A stretch of 64,000 nt of DNA from the NCBI GenBank assembly GCA_947172415.1, contig OX359191.1, positions 4,216,001 to 4,280,000 on the forward strand, written 5' to 3'. Both the position numbers and the translations under genes were made by a program. This document shows positions 26,120 through 38,928 of the stretch, in pieces; within the stretch, counting starts at the first letter, position 1, and each line of letters begins with the position of its first letter. The stretch comes from Chondrosia reniformis. Taxonomy: Eukaryota; Porifera; Demospongiae; Chondrillida; Chondrillidae. The notes beneath the pieces were generated by a model that saw only the letters and a list, made by a program, of their open reading frames with translations, was not told the origin of the DNA and searched no databases.

Positions 26120-27162
26120 ATGAGGAACATCACAAGTAAACTCACCAGAGTCAAGAATCAACTTACTTTTCTATCGAGATGCAAAGCACAAGGATTCAGG
26201 ATAAGATTACCAATTCAATCTTACAACATGTCAACTCTATCTAAGAAGGTTTCTTTCAAGGTACTTAATGAAAGTATTGGCCAAGCTCACAAGAAACAGT
26301 CCTACCTATGGAAGTCCAAACAAGAATTACAACAATGCTTACTCAGAATGTTGGACCAACAACAATACAGAGAAATGGAAACCTGGATCATGCAGCATGA
26401 AGAGACAACCTATAAGCAATGTAAAGAAAGACATCAAAAGAAATTAGATAGACTCATCTTGGAATGTCAAGGTCAGTTAAAGCAAAAGAAGGTTGTACAC
26501 AACTACAGCAGCTGTAATCTTGACAAGATTGAAGAGGAGGTACTTTCCCTTTGACTCAACTTCTCCATCTCACCCAAGTCTATTCCATACACAGACATCA
26601 TTGCCAGAACCGAGTCTATTGCAAGGAGCACGAATGGACTCAGATCAAAGGATTTAAAGTCCAGAGTAAAGTGGTGCCTCAAACATGCAAGAATACCACA
26701 ACCCAACACAACAAGATTGCAACGGTTAGCTATAAGAAGGTTACGGAATGATGACTCTATCAAAATCATACCTGCTGACAAAGGAAAAGCCATAGTGGTC
26801 ATCAATACTCAGAATACCACATCAAAATGGAGAATCTACTCAAAGATGACACCTTTCAAGAAATAAAGAAAAATCCAACAACCAAAATTGAAAGAGAGAT
26901 CAACCAAACTATGAAGCAGATTGAACAGAAAGGACTAATTGATAGGGAGACTAGATTAAAACTAGCACCATCCCATTGCCAACCACCACGTATATATGGG
27001 TTACCAAAGATCCACAAGGTAGACAGACTGCTAAGACCCATTGTGTCATCTACAAACTCCCCCACTTACACCCTGGCCAAAGAATTAACAAAGATTCTCT
27101 CCCCTTTCTTGGTAAGTCATGTCATACTGTACGTAACTCCATCCACTTTGAACAGTTACTAA
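26120..27162 (+). pseudogene. PLE-B ORF, N-terminal region and RT fingers
   Basis: Same as 16193-17235: a Lys/Gln-rich N-terminal frame (26120-26554), a frameshift, the DKG motif (about 26761-26799) in a second frame, and the LPKIHK and RPIVSS motifs in the frame 26827-27162. The identical stops and frameshifts show that the decay preceded duplication. Confidence 0.8.
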
Positions 27163-27830
27163 GGGACATCAGGATTGAGCCTAAAGACAGAATGGTTAGC
27201 TTTGATGTGGTAAACCTCTTTACCAAAGTACCAATCAATGAAGCCATCAGCATTGTTTCGGAGCTACTACACAAAGACACAACTCTTGTGGAGAGAACAA
27301 ACCTACCACCCGACATAATTACTGACTTACTGAAGAAGTTCCTTACCACAACTTTCTTTAAATTTGGGGACAATTTCTACCAACAAACTGAAGGGGCTGC
27401 CATGGGTTCCCCCCTGTCCCCAGTAGTTGCTAACATTTATATGGAATATTTTGAGAACCTAGCAATCAAGTCTACCACCAAGAAACCAACTATATGGCTA
27501 AGGTATGTGGATGACACCTTTGTAATATGGAGACATGGTAAAGAACAACTGAAAGGTTTTCTCGAACATCTCAACTCTATTAAGGACAACATAAAATTCA
27601 CAATGGAGGAAGAAAAACAAGGACAATTACATTTCTTAGAAGTCTTGGTCGAAAGAGTTACACAACAATTCCACACCAGTGTGTTCAGAAAGCCTACACA
27701 TACCGATAGCTATATTCACTACAATTCTAATCACCATCCGTCCACCAAGATTGGCACCATCTTATGCCTCAAAAAAGGGCTGAACACCTATGCAAAGGAC
27801 AATCATTACAAAGAAAACTCAAACACATAA
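26976..27830 (+). pseudogene. PLE-B reverse transcriptase core
   Basis: Same protein as 17049-17903, with SFDVVNLF, the GSPLSPVVANIY motif and YVDD in order. It is catalytically plausible in isolation but lies between two frameshifts. Confidence 0.88.
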
Positions 27831-28351
27831 GAACCACCTTCATTGCCAATGGCTACCCAGAAGGACTTGTAAGAAGAACACTAAAGAAGAAGAAAAGAAG
27901 GAATGATGATCTGATTAAAGAAGGAGAACGTGTCCTCTGCTTACCTTACATCAAAGGTTTAAGTGAGTTTGCAGACCGCTGGAAGTGAGAATCAGACACA
28001 AGGCAACCAACACTCTTCACTCCCTATTGACCAGGATAAAGACACCACTACCCGAGACTCAGAAGACAGGAGTCATTTATGAAATACCTTGCAGATGCGG
28101 ACAAGTGTACATTGGTGAGACATGGAAAACCCTCATTGACAGGATGAAGGAACATAAAAGGTCCGTACAAAGAATTGACACCAACAACTCTCTAGCTGTA
28201 CATGTAAAGAAATCTTGCATGACATCTCATGGGAGAATGCAAAAGTATTACAGGAAGAACAACACAAAATCGGAAGAAAGATCAAGGAGGCTATACTAAT
28301 ACATAAAACACCTTGAATGAACATGGACTCAGGAATGAATGTGGATCCCAT
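27764..28351 (+). pseudogene. PLE-B linker and GIY-YIG endonuclease
   Basis: Same as 17837-18424: basic linker to 27988, frameshift, GIY-YIG half-motifs VIYEI and VYIGET in the frame starting at 27985, and a further frameshift near 28212. Confidence 0.85.
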
Positions 28352-28495
28352 TTGGAAGGATATACTTAATTAATTAACTTTACCACCTTATATAATTCTT
28401 TTCATCCTAATTAATATTTCAATTCACTATTACATCATCACTCACCATCTGCCACCCAACATCTATTTAACCACACTTGTGCTCCTCTTTTCATT

Positions 28496-28531
28496 ATTGC
28501 TGATGAAGACCTTAGGGTCGAAAGGTTCAAT
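28496..28531 (+). ncRNA. minimal hammerhead ribozyme motif of PLE-B
   Basis: Identical to 18569-18604: CTGATGA at 28500-28506, stem II GACC/GGTC, GAAA at 28520-28523, stem I ATTG/CAAT. Confidence 0.8.
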
Positions 28532-28617
28532 TCTAAAGAATATTCCTGTTGCTGTAGCTCAATAATCATCAATTAACTAATTATGATCGCAACAACTACT
28601 CCATATCACTTCAACTA

Positions 28618-30983
28618 TAAACTACAATTAGTAAATATAACTAGTACATACAACAATTACACGCAACTAGTAAATACAAGTAGTACATATAACTACATAC
28701 AATTATTACATACAAAGATTACATACAAGTAGTACATACAACTAGTATATATAACTGGTATATACAACTAGCTACTGGTACACACAAATAGTATATATAA
28801 CTAGTACAAACAACTAGTTACTAGTACATACAACTAGTACATACAACTAGTAACTACAACTAGTAAATATAACAAGTACATAAAACAATTACACACAATT
28901 AGTATATACAACTAGTACATATAACTAGTATATACAACTAGTATCTAGTATATAAAACTAGTACATACAACTAGTACATACAACTAGTACATACAACTGG
29001 TACATACAACTAGTACATACATCTAGATACTAGTACAAACAATTAGAAAATACAACTAGGACATGCAACCAGTTACTACAACTAGTAAATATAAATAGAA
29101 CATACAACAATTTTACACAATTAGTACATACAACTAGTACATACAACTAGTACATATAACAACATACAACTAATACATACAATTAGTACATACAACTAGT
29201 AAATACAAATTTTTACTAGGACATACAACTAGTACATACAACTAGTTACTACAACTAGTTCATACAGCTAGTACATATATCTAGTACATACAGGAAATTC
29301 CTAGTACATACAACAATTTACTGGTACACACAACTTATTCCTACGACTAGCACATTAAACTAGTAACTGCTACTAGCAAATATAAATAGTACATACAACA
29401 ATTATACACAACTAGTACATACAACTAGTACATATAACAACATACAACTAATACATACAATTAGTACATACAACTAGTAAATGCAGATTGTTACTAGTAC
29501 ATACAACTAGTAAATATAACTAGTACATACAACAATTACACACAATTAGTCCATACAACTAGTAAATATAACTAGGATATACAGAGAGTTAATAGTGCAT
29601 ACAACTAGCACATACAACTACCACTAGTACATACAACTAGTACATACAACTAGTAAATAAAGATTGTTACTAGTATATACAACTAGTGCATATAACTATT
29701 AACTACAACTAGTAAATATAACCAGTACATACAACAATCACACACAATTAGTCCATACAACTAGTACATATAATTAGTACATACAATTTGTATATACAAC
29801 ATCTTTCGAGTACATAAAAAAGTACATACACCTACTACATAAAACTAGTACATACATCTAGTTACTAGTACAAACGATTAGTACATACCACTAGTACATA
29901 CAACTAGTAACTACAACTAGTAAATATAACTAGTACATACAACAATTACACTCAACAATTACATACAAGTAGTACTTATAACTATTTACAACTAATGCAT
30001 ACAAAGAGTACTTAACACTAGTACATACAATAGTTACAAGTACAGACAGCTAGTACATACAACTAGTTACTAGTACATACAACTTAAACACACAACTAAT
30101 ACATTGAACTAGTAACTACAACTAATAAATATAACTAGTACATACAACAATTACACAAAACTAGGACACACAACTTGTACATATAACTACATACAACTAG
30201 TACACACAACTAGTACATATAACTAGGACATACAGATAGTTACTAGTTCATACAACTAGTACATACAACTGGTACATACAACTAGCACATACAACTAGCA
30301 CATACAACTAGTACATATAACTAGTACATAAAACTAGTAAATACAGATTGTTACTAGTATATACAACTAGTACCTACAACTAGTAACTACAACTAGTTAA
30401 TATAACTAGTACATACAACAATTACACACAATTAGTCCATACAAGTAGTACATGTAATTAGTACATACAATTATTATATACAACTAGTATTTAGTACATA
30501 AATCTAGTACATATAATTAGAACATAAAACTAGTACATACATTTAGTTACTTATACAAACAATCAGTACATACAATTTGTACATACAACTAGTAACTACA
30601 ACTAGTAAATATAACTAGGACATACAACAATTACACAAAACTAATACATACAATTAGTACATATAACTACATACAACTAGTACACAAAACTAGTACATAT
30701 AGCTAGGACATACAGATAGTTACTAGAACATACAATTAGTTACTAGTACATACAACTAGTACATACAACTAGATCATACATCCAGTTACTAGTACATACA
30801 ATTAGTACATACAACTAGTATTTAGTTCATACATCTAGAACATATAACTACATACAACTAGTACATACAACTAGTTTATATAACTAGTTCATACAACTAG
30901 TTACTAATACATACAACTAGTACATACAACTAGTACATACAACGAGTATACCCCACTAGTACAAACAACTAGTACATATAACT
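28618..30983 (-). repeat. 13-bp satellite, reverse (copy B of 18691-22530)
   Basis: Corresponds to copy A minus three 491-bp units (1,473 bp). No gene. Confidence 0.92.
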
Positions 30984-32520
30984 GCATCGGAAATTCCTGC
31001 ACGCCCGCCTAAATACTGACTATTAAAGTACAGACAATTTCACTATCAAGTGACAAAATGGCAGAGATCAGCCCAGAAGTCTTATGTGTCTTATCTTGTT
31101 GTAAAGAAAGTCCGTCCCTCAAACCTGTGGTCAGAGATTAAAGTCTGCAAATACAATGGTCTTTCTTCTCAGTCATCAGTCACTAACACTCCATCTGCAC
31201 CTAGTCCCAATTCCTACTTTTCCTCGATCACTTCAGCAAATCAGGCAGTTGTCTATGACTCAGTTGTACCACCAAGTCCTTCCGCTCATGTTGGTGTTTG
31301 CAATCTACCTTTAATTTCAACATCTACCTGCACTGCTCTTTTATCTGAACTCAAGCCTAAGACTTCATCTGGTGTTGACACTATTAGTGCTGTAGTATTA
31401 CGATCTTCACCTGAAGCTTTATCTACCCCTTTGTCAGCTATTATCAATTCCTCAATTACCTCAAGTTCCTTTCCTAGTCAATGGAAGTCGGCTATTATCC
31501 ACCCCTTTCATAAGAAGAGTCCCACTTCTATCTGCTCAAACTACCGACCCATGTCAATGCTCCCGGTAGCCAGCAAAGTAGCAGAAATGTATGTAGTAAA
31601 TATTTTAACTGACCACTTGGAAAGAAATAACCTGCTTCATCCGCTCCAATCTGGTTTTAGATGTGGTCACTCTACGCAATCCCTTCTTTTGTACCTCACT
31701 GACTCCTGGTATAAATCTTTAGACAGCAGAGATATGGTTGGTGTTGTCTATCTGGACATAGCAAAGGCTTTTGACACTAGCAACCACTCTCTTCTTCTTC
31801 GCTAGTTGAGAGTTCAATTCAATTTGAGCAATCACTTGTGCCAGTGGATTAAATCCTATCTTTCCAACAGAGTCCAAGCACTTGCTGTTAACGATACAGT
31901 CTCACCATATCTCCACATTGGCTGTGGTGTCCCACAATGCTCAGTTCTTGGACCCCTCCTATTTTCAATGTACATCAACGATCTTCCTGCAGCCACAACT
32001 TTTCCTTTGCAGACAGCTTTGTTCGCGGATGACACTACCATCTTTGCATCTGGTAAGACAACTGACAGCATTAGTTCAAGATTTAACGCCATTATGGCAT
32101 GTGTGAACCAGTGGCTACTTGACAATGGGCTATCCCTAAATGTAGAAAAGTCCAAATGTATGTTGATTCACCCTAGGAGGAAACACCCTTCAGCCCTGAA
32201 CATCGCTTTCATGGTTCTATTATTGAACAAGTAGAGACCTTTAAGCTTTTGGGGGTCATTATTGATCACCATCTGCACTGGGGACCTCACATAGATAGCA
32301 TAGTCAAATCTGCCTCACGTAATGTCCACCTAATGAGAAGACTCCTGGTTCCTACCTGTCAACGCCCTGAAAGCTTTCTATTTTGCCTACATTGACTATT
32401 GCAGCTTTGTGTGGGACCCTGTTGCTGGACTGACTCCGCCCGCCTTCAACGGCTTCAAAATTGTGCAGCTCGCATCATTCTGAAGGTCCATAAATCTTCT
32501 TCTGCACAGAGGCACATAGA
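30984..32520 (+). mobile_element. APE-class LINE fragment (reverse transcriptase region)
   Basis: Both ends abut reverse satellite. It carries the linker and the reverse transcriptase domain but lacks the endonuclease upstream and the 3' UTR downstream, so it is truncated at both ends. A stretch of about 85 bp is found again at 50225-50311. Sequence style (GVPQ-S-VLGPLLF, FADD) is of the CR1/Jockey group; no finer clade is claimed. Confidence 0.8.
31050..32234 (+). pseudogene. LINE reverse transcriptase, interrupted
   Basis: Two frame-matched segments (31050-31805 and 31806-32234) are separated by one in-frame TAG at 31803. The first has KTSSGVDTI, NYRPMSMLPVASKVAEM, QSGFRCGHSTQ and motif A LDIAKAFD (residues 235-242). 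The second has motif B as GVPQC-SVLGPLLF, with Cys in place of the usual Gly, and motif C as FADD (73-76). A frameshift near 32205 diverts the end; 32205-32517 still encodes FKLLGVIID- and YIDYCSFVW-like segments in other frames. The 'start' is a GTG with coding-like sequence upstream, so it is not a true start. The enzyme would copy LINE RNA at the target site; this copy is dead. Confidence 0.85.
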
Positions 32521-34070
32521 ACTAGTACATATGACCAGTTCTTACATATATATCTAGTACACGTAAATAGTATATAAAACTAGAACATACTTTTAGTACA
32601 TACAACTAGAACTTACAAGTAGTACATATAACTAGTCCTACTACATACAACTTGAACATACAACTAGTAACGACAACTTACAACTAGTACACCTAACAAG
32701 TACATAAAATTAATACATACAATTAGTACCTACAACTAGTACATACAATTGATACATACAATTAGACCATGCAACTACTACCTACAATTACGTAGATACA
32801 ACTAGAACTTCAAACTATTAAATTTAACTAGTCCTAGTATAAACAACTAGAACATACAACTAGTAATGAGTTCTTACAACTAGTACATACAACAAGTAAC
32901 TACAACTAGTAAATATAACTAGTACATAAAACAATTACACAAAACTATTAAATAAAAGTAGGACATATAACTATATACAACTAGTGCATACAACTAGTAC
33001 ATACAACTTGGACATACAACCAGTACATACAACTAGTACATATAACTTGCACATACAACTGGTACATACAATTAGTACACACAACTAGTCACTAGTCCGT
33101 TTAACTAGTATATACAAATAGACCATAAAACTAGTAACTACAACTAGTAAATATAACTGGTACATTAAATAATTACACAAACTGCTACATAAAACTAGTA
33201 CATATAACTAGTACATATAACTACTACACACATCTAGTACATATAACTAGTACATACAACTACTTACTAGTACACACAACTAGTATATGCAACTAGTACA
33301 TAAAACTGGTACATACAACTCCTAAATACAACTAGTAAATACAACTAGTACATACAACTAGTACATCTAACTAGTACATCCAACTAGTTACTAGTACACA
33401 CAACTATACATACAACTAGTACATACAACTTCTACATACAACTAGTACGTATAAATTGTACATACAACTACCTACTAGTATATACAACTAGTACATACAA
33501 CTAGTGCATACAATTATAACATACAACTAGTATATAAAACTAGTACACATAACTAGCACATACAACTAATATTTTGAACAATTTAGTAGTATATACAACT
33601 AGTACATACAACTTCTACACACAACTAGTACATACAACTAGTTCCACAACTAGTACGTGTAAATTGTACATACAACTACCTACTAGTATATACAACTAGT
33701 ACATACAACTAGTGCATACAACTATAACATACAACTAGTACATAAAACTAGTACACATAACTAGCACATACAACTAATATATTGAACAATTTAGTAGTAT
33801 TACAACTAGTACATACAACTAGTACATATTAGAAGTACATACAACTAGAACTTACAACTAGTACATACAACTAGTACATAAAACAAGTTACTATAATTAG
33901 TATCTACAACTAGCAAATATAACTAGTACACACAGCAATTACACACAACCTGTACATAAAATAGTACATTTAACTACTTACAACTAGTACATACAACTAG
34001 TACATAAAACTAATACATGCAGCCACTAACTACAACTAGAAAATATAACTAGGACAAACAACAAATACGC
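32521..34070 (-). repeat. 13-bp satellite, reverse orientation, with 208-bp repeat
   Basis: Reverse units. The word TACAACTACCTACTAG occurs with CCTAC at 33471 and 33679, and surrounding variants recur at the same 208-bp (16 x 13) spacing, giving a two-copy higher-order repeat over about 33430-33840. The block flips to forward near 34070. No gene. Confidence 0.88.
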
Positions 34071-37000
34071 TAGTTTAATGTACTAGTTGTATGTAGTAGT
34101 TGTAAGTAATACTTGAATGTACTAGTTGTATGTACTAGTTTTATGTACTAGTCGCATGTACTTATTGTATGTACTCGTTGTATGTAATAGTTGTATGTTC
34201 TAGTGTAATGGAATCGTTCTATGTGCTAGTTGTATGTACTAGTTGTAGTACCAGTTGTATGCGCTAGTTGTATAAACTAGTTGTATGAACTAGTTGTATG
34301 TACTAGTTGTAGGTACTATTAAAATGTACTAGTTATTTGTGTATGCCCTAGTTGTATGTTCTAGTGTTATGGAATCATTCTGTTTGTCCTAGATACAAGT
34401 TGTATGTGCTAGTTGCTAGTTGTGTACACTATTTGTATGTATTAGGTATATGTTCTAGTAGTGTGTACTAGTTGTATAGCCTCCTTTTTAATGTACTAGT
34501 TGAATGTATATATTAGTTATGAACTAGTTGTATGTACTAGTTGTATGTACTAGCTGTATGTACTACTTCTATGTGCTAGTTGTATGTACTAGTTGCATGC
34601 ACTGGTTGTATGAACCAAGTTGTATGTACTCGTTATATATATGTGTTGAATGAATTAGTTGAATTTATTTTTTGTGTATACTAGTTGCATGCACTAATTG
34701 TCTTTACTAGTTGTATGTACTAGTTGTATGAACTCTTTCTATGTACTAGTTACATGTGTATTTTTAGTTATATGTGTATATCCTAGTTATATGTACTACT
34801 TGGATGTACTAGTTATATGTAGTAATTGTAAGTACTAGTTGTATGTACAAGTTTTATGTACCAGTTGTATGTACTAGTTGTATGGACTAGTTGTATGTAT
34901 TAGTTGTATGCACTAGTTTTATTTATTAATTGTATGGACTCTTTCTAGGTACTAGTTATATGCGTATTTTTAGTTATACGTATATATCCTGGTTATATGT
35001 ACTACTTGGATGCACTAGTTATATGTACTAATTGTAAGCACTAGTTGTATGTACAAGTTTTACGTACTAGTTGTATGAACTAGTTGTATGTAGTAGCGGT
35101 ATATATTAGTTGTATATTTCAAAAAGTTCAACTAGTACATTTTAGTACTTATATGTACTAGTTGTATGTACTAGTTGTATATACTAGTTGTATGTACTAG
35201 TTGTATGCACTAGTTGTAGGTACTAGTAACTAACTGTGTGTACTAAATGTATGTACTAGTTGTATGTATTAGCTTTATGTAGTTATCTGTAATACTTGTA
35301 TGTAAGACTTATGTGTAATTGTTGTATGTACTAGTAATATCTACAAGTTGTAGTTACTAGTTGTATGTGCTAATTGTATGTACTAGTTTTATGTACTAGT
35401 TTCATGTACTAGATACTAGTTTTATATACTAGTTCTATATACTAGTTATATGTACTAGTTGTATGTACTAATTGTTTGTAATTGTGCTATGTACTAGTTA
35501 TATTTACCAGTTGCAGTTACTAGTTGTATATCCAAATTTTATGTAGTAGTTGTATATACAGATTGTATGTACTAGAAAATATATGTATGTACTAGTTGTA
35601 GGTACTAGTTGTATGTACTAGTTGTATGTACCAGTAACTAGTTGTATGTACTAGTTATGTGTACTAGTTTTATGTGTTAGTTGAATGTACTTAGTTGTAT
35701 GTACTAGTTGTAAGTACTACTTGTATGTACTAGTTGTCTGAAATAGTTGTTTATACTAGCTATATTACCAGTTGTAGTTACTAGTTGTAGGTACTAGAAC
35801 TAGTTATGTGTACTATATTTATCAGTTGTAATAACTAGTTGTATGTACTAGTTGTATGTACTAGTTGTAGGTACTAGTTGTATGTATTAGTTTTATGTAC
35901 TAGTTGAGTGTAATTGTTGTAAGTACTAGTTGTATTTACTAGTTTTAGTTACTATTTTTATGTACTAGTTGTATGTACTAGTAACTAGTTCTATACACCA
36001 GTTGTTTGCACTTGGTGTGTATTCTAGTTCTAGGCACAAATTGTATGTCACTAGTTTTATGTACTAGTTGTATTTACTAGTAAGTTGTTGGATATACTAA
36101 TTATGTGTACTAGTTTTATGTACTAGTTGTATGTACTAATTATATGTACTAGTAAATATATGTATGTACTAGTTGTAGGTACTAGTTGTAAGAACTAGTG
36201 GTATGTACTAGTTATGTGTACTAGTTTTATGTACTAGTTGTATATACTAATTGTATGTACTAGTAAATATATGTATGTTCTAGTTGTAGGTACTAGTTGT
36301 AAGAACTAGTGGTATGTACTAGTTATGTGTACTAGTTTTATGTGCTAGTTGAATCTGCTTAGTTGTATGTACTGGTTGTATGAACTTGTAACCATATGTA
36401 TGTACTAGTTGTAGGTACTATTTGTATGTACTAGTTGTGTGTAATTGCTGTATGTACTAGTTATATTTACTAGTTGTAGTTACTATTTGCATGTACTAGT
36501 TTTATATACTAGTAACTATTTGTATATACCAGTTGTATGTACAAGTTGTATGTACTAGTTGAATGTACTAGTAATTAGTTGTATGTACTGGTTATGTATA
36601 CTAGTTATATTTACTAGTTGTATGTACTAGTTGTATCTACTAATTGCATGTACTAGTAAATATATGTATGTACTAGTTGGAGGTACTAGTTGTATATGCT
36701 AGTTGTATGTAGTTATTTGTAATAATTGTATTTAAAAGTTGTGTGTAATTGTTGTATGTACTAGTTATATTTACTAGTTGTAGTTACTAGTTGTATGTAC
36801 TAGGTATAAGTACTCGTTACTAGTTGTATGTTCTAGTTGGTTGTACTAGGACTAGTTATATTTACTAGTTGGAGGTTCTAGTTGTATGTACTCAATTGCA
36901 AGTAGTTGTTGCATATTATAATTTTATATACTAATTGTAGGTACAAGTTATGTGCTAGTTGAAAGTTCCAGTGGTATGTGCTAATAGTATGTCCTAGTTG

Positions 37001-37592
37001 TATGTAATAATTGTATGTACTAAATTTATGTACTTGTTATATGTACTAGTAGTATGTTCCAGTTTAATGTACCATATATATGTACTAGGTATATGTGTAT
37101 GTACTGGTTATATGTTCTCGTTGTATGTACTAGTTGTATGTACTAGTTGTTGGTTTTATGTACTGGCTGTATGTAGTTTAGTTGTGTGTAAGAGTTATTT
37201 GTACTAGTTATATCTTTATGTTCTGGTTATATGTACAAGTTGTATATACTAGTTATATGTACTAATTCTCTGTAATAGTTATGTACCAGTTGTAGGTACT
37301 AGTTGTATGTACTAGTTATATATACTGGTTGTAAGTACTAGATACTAGTTCTATGTACTAGTTGTATGTGCTAGTTGTATATACTAGTTGTATGCACTAG
37401 TTGAATATACTAGAAACTAGTTGTATGTACAATTTATATGTGCTAGTGGTATGTACTAGTTGTATGTACTATTTGTATGTACTATTTGTATGTACTAGTA
37501 AGTAGTTGTATGTACTAGTTGTATGAACTAGTTATATTTACTAGTTGTTTTTACTATTTGTATGAACTATTCGTATGTACCAGTTGTATATA
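34071..37592 (+). repeat. 13-bp satellite block, forward orientation
   Basis: Forward units with the four-monomer cassette near 35320, 36430 and 36735. The 69-residue frame at 36998-37207 is only a Tyr/Val/Cys-rich translation of the satellite. Confidence 0.9.
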
Positions 37593-37680
37593 CAGATAGA
37601 TAGATAGATAGATATTATTATTTATCAACAGCTGCATCCATCATGTGGGTTTTCATGCAGGCCCTGGAAAAAATTTAATG
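37593..37680 (-). repeat. LINE 3' tail with (ATCT)n microsatellite
   Basis: Minus strand: a short unique segment, AAATAATAAT, then five ATCT units meeting satellite at 37593. A terminal simple repeat is typical of CR1/L2-type 3' ends. Confidence 0.65.
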
Positions 37681-38478
37681 AAAAAATGAAAAAAAGACAA
37701 GGATGATTCTAAGTATGACTGCTAATGACCTACCTCCAGATGGAACAGAAGCCATAGAAGATGTAACATAGCAGTGATCAATTAGAGTTCGTGAGTTTGC
37801 TGTGACCCTAGTTGATTCAGTAATTGTCTGAGTCAGTTGGTACTCGGACATAATGGATAATAACTGATTCGTCATTGAACTAGGTGAGTTTACATCACAG
37901 TTAAAGTCACCCATGATAATAATCTCCTTCTTCTCGCCAACTGCAACCTCTAACATATACCCCAATTCCTCCAAAAACTCAACATTGGTACTAGGAGGGT
38001 TATAGAGGTTGCACAATAATGTTAGAGAACCCCTAGCCCATACCTTAACCCAAATGGCTTCGATGGACTGGGGTTCAAGGTAATACCTTCTTCGACTACG
38101 AAGAGTCTCTGGAACATAAACAAGTAACCCCCCTCCACGCCCATGTGGGCGATCCCTACGATAAGAGATATAGGAGGCCACAGAGACTGCCAAGTCAGAA
38201 AACAAGTCACCCAGCCATGTTTCACTCAATCCAAGAATAACATGACCAGAAGTCCTCTGCAAAAATATCTGAATTTCTTCCAATTTGGGTGCAAGAGATT
38301 GAACATTAAGATGGGCATAGCTTAAGTTGCCTGGAAGAAAACTAAAGTTCTGATCTGCTGTAGTGATGGAACTAACCAACTGAAGAAAAACATGTGCTGA
38401 AGTCCCTTCAAGAACACCATTGTCTAAGTCTGGGAAAGGTAGACTACCCAAAACACACACTGGACACATCCATTCCAA
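37675..38478 (-). pseudogene. LINE APE-type endonuclease domain
   Basis: In frame with the preceding ORF. It begins with the end of the PHD finger (WMCPVC), then the exonuclease-endonuclease-phosphatase fold: HLNVQSL, LSETWL (catalytic Glu), YRRDRPHGRGGG, EAIWVKV, NLYNPPST, IIIMGDFNCDVN (catalytic Asp/Asn) and RTLIDHCYV. The final SDH motif is missing in this frame; a similar S-S-H string appears out of frame near 37705, suggesting a frameshift. The annotated first codon is TTG, an artefact of the upstream stop. APE domains nick target DNA for LINE insertion. The protein then runs into 3' UTR because the reverse transcriptase has been deleted. Confidence 0.85.
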
Positions 38479-38520
38479 GTGACGTTTAAAACTCAGCCGT
38501 CTGTATTCTTCATCCTTTAA

Positions 38521-38928
38521 TCATGCACAATTCACATGTGTCCATAGATCGCAGACATCACAGCCAACGCCACGTTGATTGGTCTTCACAGGCTTCTGAC
38601 AGACAGTGCACGGGAATTTAACCGGTCCAGGGTTGGCTTCCACATCTCCTGCAAGCAAAATAAGCCAGTACAGGCCAGAAAAGGATGAAAAAAGCGGGCG
38701 CTGAAGGTGAGGACCAAGGCGTGAGCTTCTTCTCCATACACAGATAAGCACAGAGGACTTTCCACTAGATATGAGCTGGCTAGGGGCAAAAAGAATATCG
38801 CCATTAGAATCGACAGTGGTACTTCTAGTCTTTCTGGAGATAATCAAATAAGAGAGACAAATCCAAAGCAGGGTGAACACAAATCGAAATCGAAATCTAG
38901 CTGCCGCCATCTTGTCAAAAAAAAACAA
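38521..38928 (-). CDS. LINE ORF N-terminus: hydrophobic leader, 2A motif, PHD finger (partial)
   Basis: 135 residues to an in-frame TGA. Met7 (GACAAGATGG, good start context) may be preferred to Met1, which is encoded in a poly-T leader. Residues 11-30 are hydrophobic and signal- or anchor-like. GDVEANPGP (94-102) follows a Leu-rich run and matches the 2A consensus D-x-E-x-N-P-G-P, at which ribosomes skip a peptide bond between Gly and Pro. A PHD finger then begins: Cys107, 110, 123, 126, His131, Cys134. Its last pair (WMCPVC) lies beyond the TGA in the same frame, 14 codons on, so one stop splits the finger. 2A motifs are known in CR1-like LINEs of marine invertebrates. Confidence 0.8.
   Translation of the reverse strand: MFFFDKMAAARFRFRFVFTLLWICLSYLIISRKTRSTTVDSNGDILFAPSQLISSGKSSVLICVWRRSSRLGPHLQRPLFSSFSGLYWLILLAGDVEANPGPVKFPCTVCQKPVKTNQRGVGCDVCDLWTHVNCA
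38623..38658 (-). other. 2A-like ribosome-skipping motif
   Basis: Codons for LLAGDVEANPGP. The final Pro is residue 102, so skipping would release a 101-residue leader peptide and start the PHD/APE protein with Pro. All consensus positions are present. Confidence 0.85.

Larger units (their letters stand above)
26034..28617 (+). mobile_element. Penelope-like element, copy B
   Basis: Duplicate of PLE-A at offset 9,927 bp, including inverted repeats (26034-26101 and 28512-28579), hammerhead and all frame lesions. Every predicted translation is the same as in copy A, which argues for very recent duplication or an assembly duplication. Confidence 0.9.
22805..31260. repeat. tandem segmental duplication, copy B (about 8,454 bp)
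   Basis: This repeats copy A but is 1,473 bp shorter: the offset falls from 9,927 to 8,454 across the 491-bp higher-order array, which has one unit here and about four in copy A. The LINE continues intact past 31260, so this right-hand edge is the ancestral one, and the truncated LINE in copy A is the duplication junction. Confidence 0.93.

Noticed and set aside
36998..37207. 69-residue ORF in satellite, rich in Tyr, Val, Cys and Leu
   Set aside because: It is the translation of 13-bp units read through three frames; no start context, domain or conservation signal.
38521..38523. TGA as selenocysteine codon
   Set aside because: It falls at no Cys-ligand position of the PHD finger and no SECIS-like element was recognised; a simple point mutation is enough.
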